This document shows, one piece after another, positions 44,449 through 53,734 of a stretch of DNA of 64,000 nucleotides (position 1 is the stretch's first letter; every line of letters starts with the position of its first letter). Below the pieces are notes generated by a model, which was not told the DNA's origin, searched no databases, and was given only the letters and a program-made list of their open reading frames with translations. This DNA is from Psychroserpens sp. Lineage in GTDB: Bacteria > Bacteroidota > Bacteroidia > Flavobacteriales > Flavobacteriaceae. Location of the stretch: the NCBI GenBank assembly GCA_017643165.1, contig JAEPNY010000002.1, positions 102,402 through 166,401 on the forward strand. Reading direction: 5' to 3'. Made by a program: the position numbers and the translations under genes.

Positions 44449-44925
44449 TTAATTTCTATTATCTTCTGCAACCATCTCCAGCTTGTCCTTTGCCCCACCA
44501 ACGGTAACCTGCCCATTCATAAGCATGGGTAATAACCAATCGCGTAAGGAAGCAAGTTTTTGGTTTTCAACTTGAAGTTTTTCTCTTTTTCTGCGTATAG
44601 GTAAGACGATCTTTTCTTTAATGACCTCTTGACCATCTAATACGTTATTGATAGGGTCAGGAAATATATAACCGTATGAAAACGTACCTAGCCAGCTAAC
44701 TATAATTGCTCCTAAAACAGTGCTCATAGCTTTATTTTCTATCTTTTTCCACTTGCCTAAAGTGTAGTCATAATTGCCAGTTTTTTTAAGATATAGATAA
44801 GTTAGGGCAATATTAGATATTAATAAACTCAGGAACGCGATAGTAAAAGAGAATTTCCAAAAAAGTATAATCCCTATTATAACATTTATTATAATAAAAA
44901 TAATCGTCGCAAAGTGTTTTTTCAT
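44449..44925 (-). CDS. Membrane protein carrying an HsdS C-terminal tail
   Basis: 158 residues. Helices at about 5-23, 27-46 and 67-87. The last 45 residues (from about 104) match the C-terminal coiled coil and tail of type I restriction-modification specificity subunits: NQKLASLRDWLLPMLMNGQV, then TVGGAKDKLEMVAED. The rest of HsdS (two target-recognition domains) is absent, and no hsdM or hsdR is nearby. It is therefore either a relic produced by recombination of hsdS with an unrelated membrane gene, or a new composite protein. It lies 10 bp upstream of the frameshifted gene. Confidence 0.65.
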   Translation of the reverse strand: MKKHFATIIFIIINVIIGIILFWKFSFTIAFLSLLISNIALTYLYLKKTGNYDYTLGKWKKIENKAMSTVLGAIIVSWLGTFSYGYIFPDPINNVLDGQEVIKEKIVLPIRRKREKLQVENQKLASLRDWLLPMLMNGQVTVGGAKDKLEMVAEDNRN

Positions 44926-45043
44926 ATTATTAATATTTCGTCTTGAATATTAATTAAAGTGTATTTGCTATTTATTAAAAAGGGAGAACATAAAGATAAA
45001 AAAACCGTGATGACTAGAAAGTGATTTATGTCATAAAATCAAT

Positions 45044-45331
45044 TTAATCTTCTCGATAACTTATGCGATCTCTTATCCCGCCACTTTCTCTGTGTATGAT
45101 CACATCCGCCTTATAGCGCTTCGCCAAAGTTTTAGCTTTACGAATTGCCGTGCTTTGCTTTCGGTGTTTTGAAGTAATACGCTTGTTACCTTCCCGACGT
45201 ACAGCCCAACCTTTTTCGTGTGGTACTACGTGTTGGTGCCAGGTGCGTTTGCGGCCAATGTCTTGGCCTAAAGCTTTTAATATGGCTTCGATTAGTTTTT
45301 GAAATGCGTCGGCTAGGTTGTTTTTTGACAT
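45044..45331 (-). CDS. DUF2188 family protein
   Basis: 95 residues, very basic. The pattern HQHVVPHEKGWAVRREGN followed by KQSTAIRKAKTLAKRYKADVIIHRESGGIRD is that of DUF2188, a small alpha/beta domain common in accessory regions. The N-terminal 25 residues are a helix (LADAFQKLIEAILKALGQD). Function unknown. It is beside repeat copy B. Confidence 0.8.
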   Translation of the reverse strand: MSKNNLADAFQKLIEAILKALGQDIGRKRTWHQHVVPHEKGWAVRREGNKRITSKHRKQSTAIRKAKTLAKRYKADVIIHRESGGIRDRISYRED

Positions 45332-45406
45332 TTGGTTGTTTTATGTAGAGCTGCTTTTGTAAATGTAGTTAATTGTATTGAGTTTGGGAGTCTTAATATT
45401 TGTTCT

Positions 45407-45556
45407 CTTCATTTTTTTCTTGATAAAAAAACGAAGCAAAAAAATCAAAACGATTTTAGGAACTTTTGCTAACGCAAACCTCTCAAATCTGCGTTGCATG
45501 CGTAATGCTTCACATTGCACTTCCACTTGATTTATCGTTAGTTCTGAAAATCGTTG
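45407..45556. repeat. Dispersed repeat, copy B
   Basis: Direct repeat of 42301-42446, in the same orientation: the shared part runs from CTTCATTTT...TTGAT through ACCTCTCAAATCTGCGTTGC to CACTTCCACTTGATTT. Copies A and B bracket a 3-kb segment with the broken gene and the HsdS relic. The frame at 45341-45526 is a by-product of the repeat and not called. Confidence 0.7.
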
Positions 45557-45578
45557 GGAAAAAAAGTATAAATCAATA

Positions 45579-46244
45579 TTAAGCTGTAGCTAATATCTTC
45601 TCCAAATTATCAAAAGATATAGCCTCAAAATCAGATACCACCAAATCGGCTTTGGTATAATCCTGATCTTCGCTGTGATAACTGTCAAAGCCTATGCAAT
45701 AAATATTCGCGGCTTTGGCTGCTGCGATTCCGTTAGTAGAATCTTCAATCACAAAACAATCACTACGTTCGTGACCTGCAATCTCTGCAGCTTTGATAAA
45801 GATCTCAGGATGTGGTTTGGATGCTTTTAAATCGGCGCCAGAGATCTTGCCAACAAAGTACTGATCCAGATCGAAACGCTTAAACACACGCTCGATATTC
45901 GGCATTGAGGCTGAAGAAGCGAGTACCAATTGCAAACCATGACGATGATAATCTTGAATTAGCTCTAATACACCATCAATTAATCCTAAGGATGCATCCG
46001 TTTCAAATAAATGCTTGAAATGGGAACGCTTGATGTCAACCAAGGTTTGTGGACCTAAAGGTAATTTGAAATGCTTAACCAGATCTTCACAGATTTCTAA
46101 TGTGGTTTTTCCGGTAAAAGACGCATATAAGTTATCGGAGACTTGAATATTGACATCCGCGAACATTTGATAGTATGCCTTGTTGTGTAGTGGTTCCGAA
46201 TCTACCACGACACCATCCATGTCAAATAAAGCTGCTTTGAACAT
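45579..46244 (-). CDS. HAD-family phosphatase, beta-phosphoglucomutase-like
   Basis: 221 residues. Motif I FDMDGVVVDSEPLH (D8, D10), helical cap (about 15-80), motif II LASSASM, motif III lysine in KASKPHPEIF, motif IV FVIEDSTNGIAAAKAA. The signature and size fit the beta-phosphoglucomutase/sugar-phosphate phosphatase group of subfamily I. Monocistronic, exact substrate unknown. Confidence 0.92.
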   Translation of the reverse strand: MFKAALFDMDGVVVDSEPLHNKAYYQMFADVNIQVSDNLYASFTGKTTLEICEDLVKHFKLPLGPQTLVDIKRSHFKHLFETDASLGLIDGVLELIQDYHRHGLQLVLASSASMPNIERVFKRFDLDQYFVGKISGADLKASKPHPEIFIKAAEIAGHERSDCFVIEDSTNGIAAAKAANIYCIGFDSYHSEDQDYTKADLVVSDFEAISFDNLEKILATA

Positions 46245-46433
46245 AATTGGTTGATTTAATAGCGTAACGAAGATATAGAAATATCATCTGATTATCAATA
46301 CGTTTGGGGTCAGTTTCTTGCATTTGGTCGTTTATGTGAATTTAAGTCCGATGAAGTGTGTTTCTCCAAAGCTTTTTCTATGAAGAGCTGATGATGGTGT
46401 TTTCCGTCTACGTCGGAATGATGATCGAATACT
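46245..46433. other. Intergenic spacer, no gene seen
   Basis: AT-rich spacer between the divergent HAD and MATE genes, left of the REP-like palindromes. I see no coding frame and no consensus promoter in it. Confidence 0.4.
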
Positions 46434-46503
46434 CACATTTCGACTCCGCTCAATGTGACATAAATTAAAGTTAGATGTCAGTCTGAGCGAAGTCGAAGAC
46501 TGA
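46434..46503. repeat. REP-like inverted pair
   Basis: Two short hairpins facing each other: CACATTtcgactccgctcAATGTG (46434-46457) and CAGTCTgagcgaagtcgAAGACTG (46479-46502). Their cores CGACTCCGCTCA and TGAGCGAAGTCG are reverse complements except for one base. Such GTCGGAAA/TGAGCGGAGTCGA palindromes are abundant in flavobacterial intergenic regions. Confidence 0.7.
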
Positions 46504-46670
46504 ACATGTAAAAATAAATCGACTTATCATATTTTGATATCTCAAAATAAAATCCGAGCTTTGAACCTTATGATTGTTTAAATCCACCCTTCAGAACGCA
46601 TCACAGTCATGTGATACCTATAGCAACGAAGCATCTTGTGTTTCGCAATGTTTATTTATATCTAACAATC

Positions 46671-48077
46671 ATGTCAAAATCATTACCAACTATACAATCA
46701 TTTTTCAAAAACCTTAAAATCGCTGTTTCTGGCAAGGAACAAGAATTTACCAAAGGCAGTATTAGACGCGCAGTCTTCATGCTATCTATTCCCATGATCC
46801 TCGAAATGCTCATGGAATCTATCTTTGCCGTAGTCGATATCTTTTACGTTTCACGAGTAAGCGTGAATGCCGTAGCAACAATCGGACTAACAGAATCAGT
46901 TGTCACTTTAGTTTACGCCGTAGCTATCGGACTTAGTATGGCGGCAACGGCCATTGTTGCGCGACGTATCGGTGAGAACGATAGAGAAGGGGCTTCTAAA
47001 GCAACAGTACAAGTGATTTTTCTAGGAGTTGCTGTGGCAGCTATTATTAGTGTTATCGGAATTCTATTTCCGAAAGATATCTTAGCTCTTATGGGTGGCG
47101 AACCTGACCTTATTGCGGAAGGCTATGGGTATACGCAAGTCTTACTCGGTGGAAATGTCACCATCATGCTGCTGTTTCTCATCAACGCTGTATTCCGTGG
47201 TGCAGGAGACGCCTCCATTGCCATGTGGACTTTGATCTTATCCAACGGACTTAATATCATCTTGGACCCAATGTTTATTTTTGGATTTGGACCAATTCCA
47301 GCATTCGGTGTTGAAGGTGCTGCCATTGCTACCACAATAGGTCGTGGATCTGCAGTATTATTCCAACTGGCAGTCTTATTTTATGGCTGGTCCAAGATTA
47401 AGATCGGATTTAAAGATCTCGTTTTACGTGTTGGTGTGATGCTAAACTTGGTGAAAGTATCTTTAGGTGGTATCGGACAGTTCCTTATCGGAACATCATC
47501 TTGGGTATTCTTAATGCGTATCATGAGTGAATTTGGAAGCGAAGTGCTTGCAGGTTATACCATTGCGATTCGCGTCATGATGTTCACCTTTATGCCAGCT
47601 TGGGGAATGAGTAATGCAGCAGCAACTCTAGTCGGTCAAAATCTTGGTGCCAAACAACCTGATCGTGCTGAGCAGTCGGTATGGCAAACGGGTAAGTACT
47701 GTGCCGTTTTTATGGGATTAGTATCCTTAGCTTATTTATTCTTTGCACCTGAAATCATAAGCTGGTTTACAAACGAAGCGAATGTTATCGAGAATGGAAG
47801 TCTCTGCTTACGTGTCATTGCGGCAGGTTATATATTCTATGCCTACGGAATGGTAGTAATCAATTCCTTTAATGGCGCAGGTGATACCGAAACACCAACC
47901 ATTATTAATTTCATTTGTTTCTGGTTATTCCAATTACCGTTTGCTTATCTCATGGCGATCACCTTCGATTTTGGGCCAACTGGTGTCTTTTTAGCGATTG
48001 TATTGGCTGAAGTTTTAATCTCAGTTATTGCAATTATCTGGTTCAGAAAAGGGAAGTGGAAATTGAAACAGGTCTAG
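46671..48077 (+). CDS. MATE family efflux transporter
   Basis: 468 residues from ATG 46671. A GTG at 46611 would add 20 residues of spacer-like sequence and is rejected. Twelve membrane helices in two homologous halves; FTKGSIRRAVFMLSIPMILEMLMES is helix 1 and MATE-typical glutamine and glycine-rich segments follow (GAGDASIAMWTLILSNGLNI, and the parallel GAGDTETPTIINFICFW in half two). Na+ or H+ driven export of organic cations or other drugs. Substrate unknown. The PLP enzyme gene starts 39 bp after it. Confidence 0.93.
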   Translation: MSKSLPTIQSFFKNLKIAVSGKEQEFTKGSIRRAVFMLSIPMILEMLMESIFAVVDIFYVSRVSVNAVATIGLTESVVTLVYAVAIGLSMAATAIVARRIGENDREGASKATVQVIFLGVAVAAIISVIGILFPKDILALMGGEPDLIAEGYGYTQVLLGGNVTIMLLFLINAVFRGAGDASIAMWTLILSNGLNIILDPMFIFGFGPIPAFGVEGAAIATTIGRGSAVLFQLAVLFYGWSKIKIGFKDLVLRVGVMLNLVKVSLGGIGQFLIGTSSWVFLMRIMSEFGSEVLAGYTIAIRVMMFTFMPAWGMSNAAATLVGQNLGAKQPDRAEQSVWQTGKYCAVFMGLVSLAYLFFAPEIISWFTNEANVIENGSLCLRVIAAGYIFYAYGMVVINSFNGAGDTETPTIINFICFWLFQLPFAYLMAITFDFGPTGVFLAIVLAEVLISVIAIIWFRKGKWKLKQV

Positions 48078-48116
48078 TAATTATTCGTAAATTTAGACGT
48101 GAAAAAATAAGAACTC

Positions 48117-49283
48117 ATGTCTAAGAAAAAACTAGGAACAAATACGATTTGCACGCACGTTGGAGAGATTAAGGATAAACAATTTAAAGGTGCTATATCG
48201 CCAATTTATTTGTCGACCTCATACGAATTTGATAACGTGGATATTAAACGCTATCCACGTTATTTTAATACACCCAACCAAGAATATTTATCAAAGAAGA
48301 TTGCAGCTTTAGAACATGCTGAAGCTGCCATGATCTTTGGAAGTGGAATGGCTGCGATCAGTCATATGTTCTTCGCCTTTTTGAAACAAGGCGATCATAT
48401 TGTGGTTCAAAATGCATTATATGGCGGAACGACGAATTTTATTCGTGAAGAGTTTCCGAAGCATGGTATTGAATTTACCTTTACCGATGGATATGCAGTA
48501 GAAGATTTTGAAGCAGCAATTCAGGACAATACGAAACTGATCCATTTAGAAACACCTTCTAATCCCTTGCTAACCGTAACCGATGTGAGAGGTATAGCTA
48601 AGCTCGCTAAGAAACGTGGAATCACGACGACCATAGATAATACCTTCGCAAGTCCGATCAATCAAAATCCCATCGATCTTGGAATTGATATTGTCATGCA
48701 TTCCGCGACCAAATATCTTGGAGGTCATAGCGATATCCTAGCTGGAGCTGTTGCCAGTAACCAAGAACATATGGATCGCATTTGGAATGTCTCTAAAAAT
48801 CTTGGTGGCAGTCTAAGTGATTTTACGGTATGGATGTTAGAGCGCAGTATGAAAACCCTGGCACTGCGCGTAAAAGCACAGACGAAGAATGCCAAGAAAC
48901 TAGCAAAATTCTTAGATGAGCATGATGATGTCGCAAAGGTGTACTATCCTGGATTGAAGTCACACCCTGAACATAAATTGGCGAGATCACAGATGCACGA
49001 TTTCGGGGCAATGCTATCATTTGAACTTAATGAAGGGATCGATGCTATGGCATTTCAGAAGCAATTGCAATTAATTAAATCGTCAATGAGTTTAGCAGGT
49101 GTAGAAAGTACCATGTTATTACCTTCGGAAACCTCTCATGCCTTGTTAACGCTAGAACAGCGTGCAGATTTGGGTATAAGTGATCAACTCATTCGTTTTT
49201 CTGTAGGTATTGAAACCTTTAAAGACCTCAAAAACGATATCAAACAGGCGATTGCTAAGACAAAAGTTGAGGTCCTTGCATAG
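48117..49283 (+). CDS. Cys/Met-metabolism PLP enzyme (cystathionine gamma-synthase/methionine gamma-lyase type)
   Basis: 388 residues. PLP-binding lysine K199 in MHSATKYLGGHSD, conserved D174 of TIDNTFASP, and the substrate region SYEFDNVDIKRYPRYFN with the neighbouring-subunit Tyr. The group includes cystathionine synthase, cystathionine lyase and methionine gamma-lyase; the sequence does not separate these. It overlaps the rlmF start by 8 bp. Confidence 0.92.
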   Translation: MSKKKLGTNTICTHVGEIKDKQFKGAISPIYLSTSYEFDNVDIKRYPRYFNTPNQEYLSKKIAALEHAEAAMIFGSGMAAISHMFFAFLKQGDHIVVQNALYGGTTNFIREEFPKHGIEFTFTDGYAVEDFEAAIQDNTKLIHLETPSNPLLTVTDVRGIAKLAKKRGITTTIDNTFASPINQNPIDLGIDIVMHSATKYLGGHSDILAGAVASNQEHMDRIWNVSKNLGGSLSDFTVWMLERSMKTLALRVKAQTKNAKKLAKFLDEHDDVAKVYYPGLKSHPEHKLARSQMHDFGAMLSFELNEGIDAMAFQKQLQLIKSSMSLAGVESTMLLPSETSHALLTLEQRADLGISDQLIRFSVGIETFKDLKNDIKQAIAKTKVEVLA

Positions 49284-50136
49284 TCGGAATGTACATCGCG
49301 ATGGCTATGATTTTCCAGCTTTGATTCGAAGTTGTCCAGAACTTGAAGACTATACGTTTCATAATGTACAAGGTAATTTGAGTATTGACTTCGCGAATCC
49401 CAGTGCTGTTAAAGTGCTAAACGCCGCATTACTAAAACATCATTATGGGATTGACTATTGGGATTTTCCAGATGAGCATTTATGTCCGCCAATTCCAGGT
49501 CGTGTAGAATACATTCATATACTTAAAGATCTCTTGGACGCTTCTGACATTCGCGAAGAGAGAACAATTCTTGATATTGGTACAGGAGCCACATGCATCT
49601 ATCCTTTGTTGGGAAATTCAACCTATGGTTGGAATTTTATAGGTTGTGATGTGGATGAACATTCCCTTCAGAACGCGCAAAAGATTATTAATAAGAATCA
49701 GTTGCAAGATGTGGTTGAACTACGACTTCAAAAACATCCAAAACATATACTGAGGGATATCATTAATCCTTCAGAAGTTATTACCGCTACACTATGTAAT
49801 CCCCCATTTTATAAGAACGAAGCAGAAGCAATAGCGAATACAAGTCGAAAACTTAAAGGTTTAGGTAAGTCTTCCGAAGCTACCATCCGAAACTTTAGTG
49901 GTACCGCCAAAGAGTTGTGGTATCCAGGAGGGGAAGAACGCTTTTTAAAACATTATATGACCGAAAGTGCAGAATTTAGATCAAATGTAAGATGGTTCAC
50001 CAGTTTGGTATCTAGAAAAGATTATGTGCGTCCTATGAAAGTTGTACTTAAAAAGTTAGGTGTCAAAGAGGTAAAGGTATTGGACTTAAGTTTAGGCAAT
50101 AAAAAAAGTAGAGTAGTGGCCTGGACCTTTCGATAG
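49276..50136 (+). CDS. rlmF: 23S rRNA (adenine1618-N6)-methyltransferase
   Basis: 286 residues. It methylates A1618 of 23S rRNA using SAM. The start is taken as TTG 49276, giving HSRNVHRDGYDFPALIRSCP, the standard family N-terminus; an ATG at 49210 would prepend residues read from within the upstream gene. The SAM motif ILDIGTGATCIYPLLG (about 97-112) and the catalytic NPPF in ATLCNPPFYKNE are clear. It is translationally coupled to the PLP enzyme gene. Confidence 0.9.
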   Translation: MHSRNVHRDGYDFPALIRSCPELEDYTFHNVQGNLSIDFANPSAVKVLNAALLKHHYGIDYWDFPDEHLCPPIPGRVEYIHILKDLLDASDIREERTILDIGTGATCIYPLLGNSTYGWNFIGCDVDEHSLQNAQKIINKNQLQDVVELRLQKHPKHILRDIINPSEVITATLCNPPFYKNEAEAIANTSRKLKGLGKSSEATIRNFSGTAKELWYPGGEERFLKHYMTESAEFRSNVRWFTSLVSRKDYVRPMKVVLKKLGVKEVKVLDLSLGNKKSRVVAWTFR

Positions 50137-50166
50137 CCCAAGCCATACGCTACTTCATATTAAAAA

Positions 50167-50232
50167 ATGAGGCTGGCAAATGATATTTATGAATTAACCT
50201 TTTATTGCTATGATCACCAGCCTCATAAAAAA
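50167..50232. terminator. Terminator between rlmF and pckA
   Basis: A 10-bp stem ATGAGGCTGG (50167-50176) / CCAGCCTCAT (50217-50226) with a 40-nt loop and A-run on the left, A-run on the right. The long loop is unusual; it serves the convergent genes only if it folds as such. Confidence 0.55.
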
Positions 50233-50236
50233 GAAT

Positions 50237-51868
50237 CTATACGTGATCGTTTAGGTGATGGTGTTCATCAATTAATGGACCACCTTCGATAATTTGTTGT
50301 GATGCCTGACTCGCAAATTTTTCAAAATTCAAGTGGAACGAGTGTGCCAATTGTATGGACTTACTCACATAGGCACCTTTCTGTAGCCAAGTATTCATCG
50401 GATCTAACATTTCAGAAGGAACGCCGTCACATTCGGTTGGCATAAACAATCCAAAGATTGGGTGCTGCTCGAATTTAACGTCATCTAATTTACCTTCTAA
50501 GATCGATGTGATCATTGCTCTAGTGTATTTCAGTTTAATACGAGAACCTACACCATAAGGTCCGCCACTCCAACCTGTGTTGATCAGCCATACATTAACG
50601 CCAGCATCCTGCATTTTTTCGCTAAGCATTTCAGCATATTTAGTTGGATGTAATGGCATAAACGGCTCACCAAAACATGCAGAGAATGATGGTACTGGCT
50701 CGTCAATTCCTGCTTCTGTTCCTGCTACCTTAGCTGTATATCCAGAAATAAAATGATAAGCTGCTTGTCCAGGTGTTAATTTAGATACTGGAGGTAGTAC
50801 ACCAAAAGCATCACAAGTCAAGAAGAATATGTTTGTTGGATTCTCAGCATAAGATGGTGTCTGGATGTTATCAATATGATAGATTGGATAACTCACACGA
50901 GTGTTCTGTGTGATGGTACTATCCATATAATCCACTTCACCATTATCCTTAAAGATCACATTCTCTAGTATCGCACCAGGTTTGATCGCTCTGTAGATGT
51001 CTGGTTCTTTCTCTTCGGTAAGATCAATTACTTTAGCATAACAGCCACCTTCGAAATTGAAGATACTGTCTTCTGCAGTCCATCCATGTTCATCATCACC
51101 AATCAATCTACGATCTGGATCGGCTGATAAGGTTGTTTTTCCTGTTCCTGATAACCCAAAGAATAAGGCGGTGTCTCCAGCTTCTCCTACGTTAGCAGAA
51201 CAGTGCATCGGTAATACGTTCTTATCTACTGGTAGAATCATATTTAAGGCAGAGAAGATCCCTTTCTTCATCTCACCTGTATATGCTGATCCACCAACAA
51301 GGGCAATCTTCTTAGTAAAGTTTAAGATTGAGAAATTACCTTGACGTAAGCCATATTTATCAGGCTCAGGACATGAATAACCAGGCGCACAAAGCACTAA
51401 CCATTCTTCTTGGAAATTCTCGAGTTCTTCTTCCGTAGGACGTAAGAACATGTTATAGATAAACATGTTAGACCATGGATACTCAGTAATGGTTCTAACG
51501 TTCATTTTATACTTCGGGTCAGCACAAACGTAACCATCTCTTACAAAGATTTCTTTTCCGCTTAGATACTGTTCGATCTGTGATTGTAAGTAATCAAAGT
51601 TTTCAGGTGAGATTCCTTTATTGGTTTTTCCCCACCAAACACGGTCTTTCGTATAATCATCTTCAACCAAGAAACGGTCTTGTGGAGAACGACCTGTAAA
51701 CTTTCCTGTATTGATAGCGAGCGTGCCATCTGAAGTTTCTTTTCCTAAACCTTTTTCAACAGTAATGCGCTGCAATTCTTCTGGTGGAAGTTGATAATGC
51801 GCTTTAACATCTTTCAGGTTATAGACACTGAGATCGGGCGTTTTGGGATGCATTGTTGGATATTCCAT
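50237..51868 (-). CDS. pckA: Phosphoenolpyruvate carboxykinase (ATP)
   Basis: 543 residues, full length. It converts oxaloacetate to PEP in gluconeogenesis. The P-loop GLSGTGKTTLSAD (238-250), the substrate RSPQDRF (about 60-66), the NVGEAGDTALFFG segment and the GPYGVGSRI segment near 445-453 match the ATP-type enzyme. It lies 27 bp downstream of the SLC13 permease gene, which may import dicarboxylates, so a shared transcript makes metabolic sense: uptake then gluconeogenesis. Confidence 0.97.
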   Translation of the reverse strand: MEYPTMHPKTPDLSVYNLKDVKAHYQLPPEELQRITVEKGLGKETSDGTLAINTGKFTGRSPQDRFLVEDDYTKDRVWWGKTNKGISPENFDYLQSQIEQYLSGKEIFVRDGYVCADPKYKMNVRTITEYPWSNMFIYNMFLRPTEEELENFQEEWLVLCAPGYSCPEPDKYGLRQGNFSILNFTKKIALVGGSAYTGEMKKGIFSALNMILPVDKNVLPMHCSANVGEAGDTALFFGLSGTGKTTLSADPDRRLIGDDEHGWTAEDSIFNFEGGCYAKVIDLTEEKEPDIYRAIKPGAILENVIFKDNGEVDYMDSTITQNTRVSYPIYHIDNIQTPSYAENPTNIFFLTCDAFGVLPPVSKLTPGQAAYHFISGYTAKVAGTEAGIDEPVPSFSACFGEPFMPLHPTKYAEMLSEKMQDAGVNVWLINTGWSGGPYGVGSRIKLKYTRAMITSILEGKLDDVKFEQHPIFGLFMPTECDGVPSEMLDPMNTWLQKGAYVSKSIQLAHSFHLNFEKFASQASQQIIEGGPLIDEHHHLNDHV

Positions 51869-51895
51869 GATAATAAAAATTAAAAGGTTAATAGT

Positions 51896-53734
51896 TTAAA
51901 ATGGCCAAATTAATGGCACTATAATTAGAGTTGTGGCCAGAAACAGTAATAGTAACGGGAACCCAACTTTAAAATAATCTGAAAATTTGTAGCCACCTGC
52001 AGTCAATACCATTGCATTGGTAGTGGTTCCTACTGGTGTTAAAAATGCTGTTGATGCACTAATCGCTACCGCAATCATAAATGGAGCAGCGGATATGTTT
52101 AAAGCATTAGCGGCCAGAATGACGATAGGCGCCATTAAAACTGCTGTTGCCGAATTATTGATGACTTGGCTAAATGTGGTGGTTAATAAAAATACACCGG
52201 CTAATAATACTACAGGATGCACACTACCAAGAGAGGTTACAAGACCATTAGCCATAACTTCTGCGAGTCCGGTTTTTTGAAGTGCCAATCCCATAGGAAT
52301 CATTGCCGCAATCATTACGACGCTAATCCAACTAATGCCTTTATACGCTTTAGAAATTGGGACACATCCCGAAATCAATATAATACCTGCAGAAATTAAA
52401 GCCGCAACAGCACCTGGTACAATATTGAGTACCAACAACACGATCATTAGTACCAATGAGAATAAGGCAATATAAGATTTGATCGTAATGTTTGTAACGG
52501 TTTTGGCTATACCTTCTGGACTTCCACAGATCACTAAATTTTCATGGTGCTCGTGTAGTTGTTCTATATCACTCCATATACCTCGAATAAGAAAAGCATC
52601 ACCAGCTTTAACTGTAATCTCTCGATCAGTAAGTGGCTTATTATTTCTTGAAGCCGCCATGAGTTGCACGCCGAATCGTTTAAAGAAATTACCTAATCGG
52701 ATTTTACGTCCAACCAATACGGATTTTGGAGTTACAATTACTTCAGTCATTCCAACCTCTTGGTTGATGAGGTTATTACGAAGCTCGTCAGCTATTGGCT
52801 CCAATGGTAAAAGTCCTAGTCTGAACTTAATCATGATGGCGTTAATCGCTTGAGTATCGCCTTTAACAGTGATGATGTCATGATATTTGAACTCGGTATT
52901 GTCATCTGGGAATTCAATAAATGGTTCATTCCCTTTTAATCGGTTGGGATGTCTACGTTTAATTCTAATAATAGAAACCTGATGATCATTTTCGAAACTC
53001 CATTTCCCAATCTTAGTTTCTAATAACGGCGATACAGAACGTACTCTTAAACGATAATAATCATCGTCTACTTTATAGGCTTCAATCCACTTGTGAAGTG
53101 TTGTACTAATGTCTACGGGCTTATTATTTGTTTTATTGCTCGGTAATAAACGATAGCCAATAAATCTAAAATATAAAAGTGTTATGATTAAGAGTGGTAA
53201 TCCAATGAGTGCGAATTCGAAGAATGAAAATCCTTCAAGTCCACTTTCAATCATTGTATTATTCACAATAATATTTGGAGGTGTCCCTGTTAGTGTTAAA
53301 AGCCCACCTGTATTCGAACCAAATGCGACAGGCATTAATAATTTTGATGGAAGTGTTCCTATATTCCAAGCAGAGGAAATAGTTACAGGTAATAAGGTTG
53401 CGACTGTACCAGTGTTGCTTACAACGCCAGAAAGTAATCCTGCACCTAAAGTTGTGATCGTTAATAACCGTGAGGTGCTTTTTCCTGCTAGTTCCATGAA
53501 TTTCTGCCCAGCAACTGCTGTCCAACCTGTTTGTGATAATCCTTCGCCTATAATAAATAAAGCGGCAATCATAATCACAGTAGGATTACTAAAACCACTT
53601 AGAGTTTCATTTAGATCAAGTATGCCAAAAAGAAACAAACTTATCATGGATAAGAGGGCGACTATGTCGGGTGTGAATTTCCCCCAAATGAAAAGTACGA
53701 TAGTGATTCCTAAAATAATAAGCATGAGATACAT
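51896..53734 (-). CDS. SLC13/DASS permease with TrkA-C domains
   Basis: 612 residues with about 11-12 membrane helices. Typical DASS segments SNTGTVATLLPVTISSAWNIG (about 105-125) and SNTGGLLTLTGTPPNIIV, then the second half FSQVINNSATAVLMAPI and TPVGTTTNAMVL. Two TrkA-C/RCK-C units lie in the central loop (about 215-400; FKYHDIITVKGD and GNFFKRFGVQL). The family moves Na+ with dicarboxylates or sulfate. The same-strand gene downstream is pckA. Confidence 0.92.
   Translation of the reverse strand: MYLMLIILGITIVLFIWGKFTPDIVALLSMISLFLFGILDLNETLSGFSNPTVIMIAALFIIGEGLSQTGWTAVAGQKFMELAGKSTSRLLTITTLGAGLLSGVVSNTGTVATLLPVTISSAWNIGTLPSKLLMPVAFGSNTGGLLTLTGTPPNIIVNNTMIESGLEGFSFFEFALIGLPLLIITLLYFRFIGYRLLPSNKTNNKPVDISTTLHKWIEAYKVDDDYYRLRVRSVSPLLETKIGKWSFENDHQVSIIRIKRRHPNRLKGNEPFIEFPDDNTEFKYHDIITVKGDTQAINAIMIKFRLGLLPLEPIADELRNNLINQEVGMTEVIVTPKSVLVGRKIRLGNFFKRFGVQLMAASRNNKPLTDREITVKAGDAFLIRGIWSDIEQLHEHHENLVICGSPEGIAKTVTNITIKSYIALFSLVLMIVLLVLNIVPGAVAALISAGIILISGCVPISKAYKGISWISVVMIAAMIPMGLALQKTGLAEVMANGLVTSLGSVHPVVLLAGVFLLTTTFSQVINNSATAVLMAPIVILAANALNISAAPFMIAVAISASTAFLTPVGTTTNAMVLTAGGYKFSDYFKVGFPLLLLFLATTLIIVPLIWPF

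Noticed and set aside
44449-44925. A complete type I restriction-modification system
   Set aside because: Only the HsdS tail is visible; no hsdM, hsdR or target-recognition domains in the window.
45341-45526. 61-residue open frame overlapping repeat copy B
   Set aside because: Its sequence is the translation of the dispersed repeat; no start context and no homologue pattern.
49210-49275. ATG start of rlmF within the upstream gene
   Set aside because: The family N-terminus begins at the TTG 49276; the added residues are only a read of the neighbouring gene in another frame.
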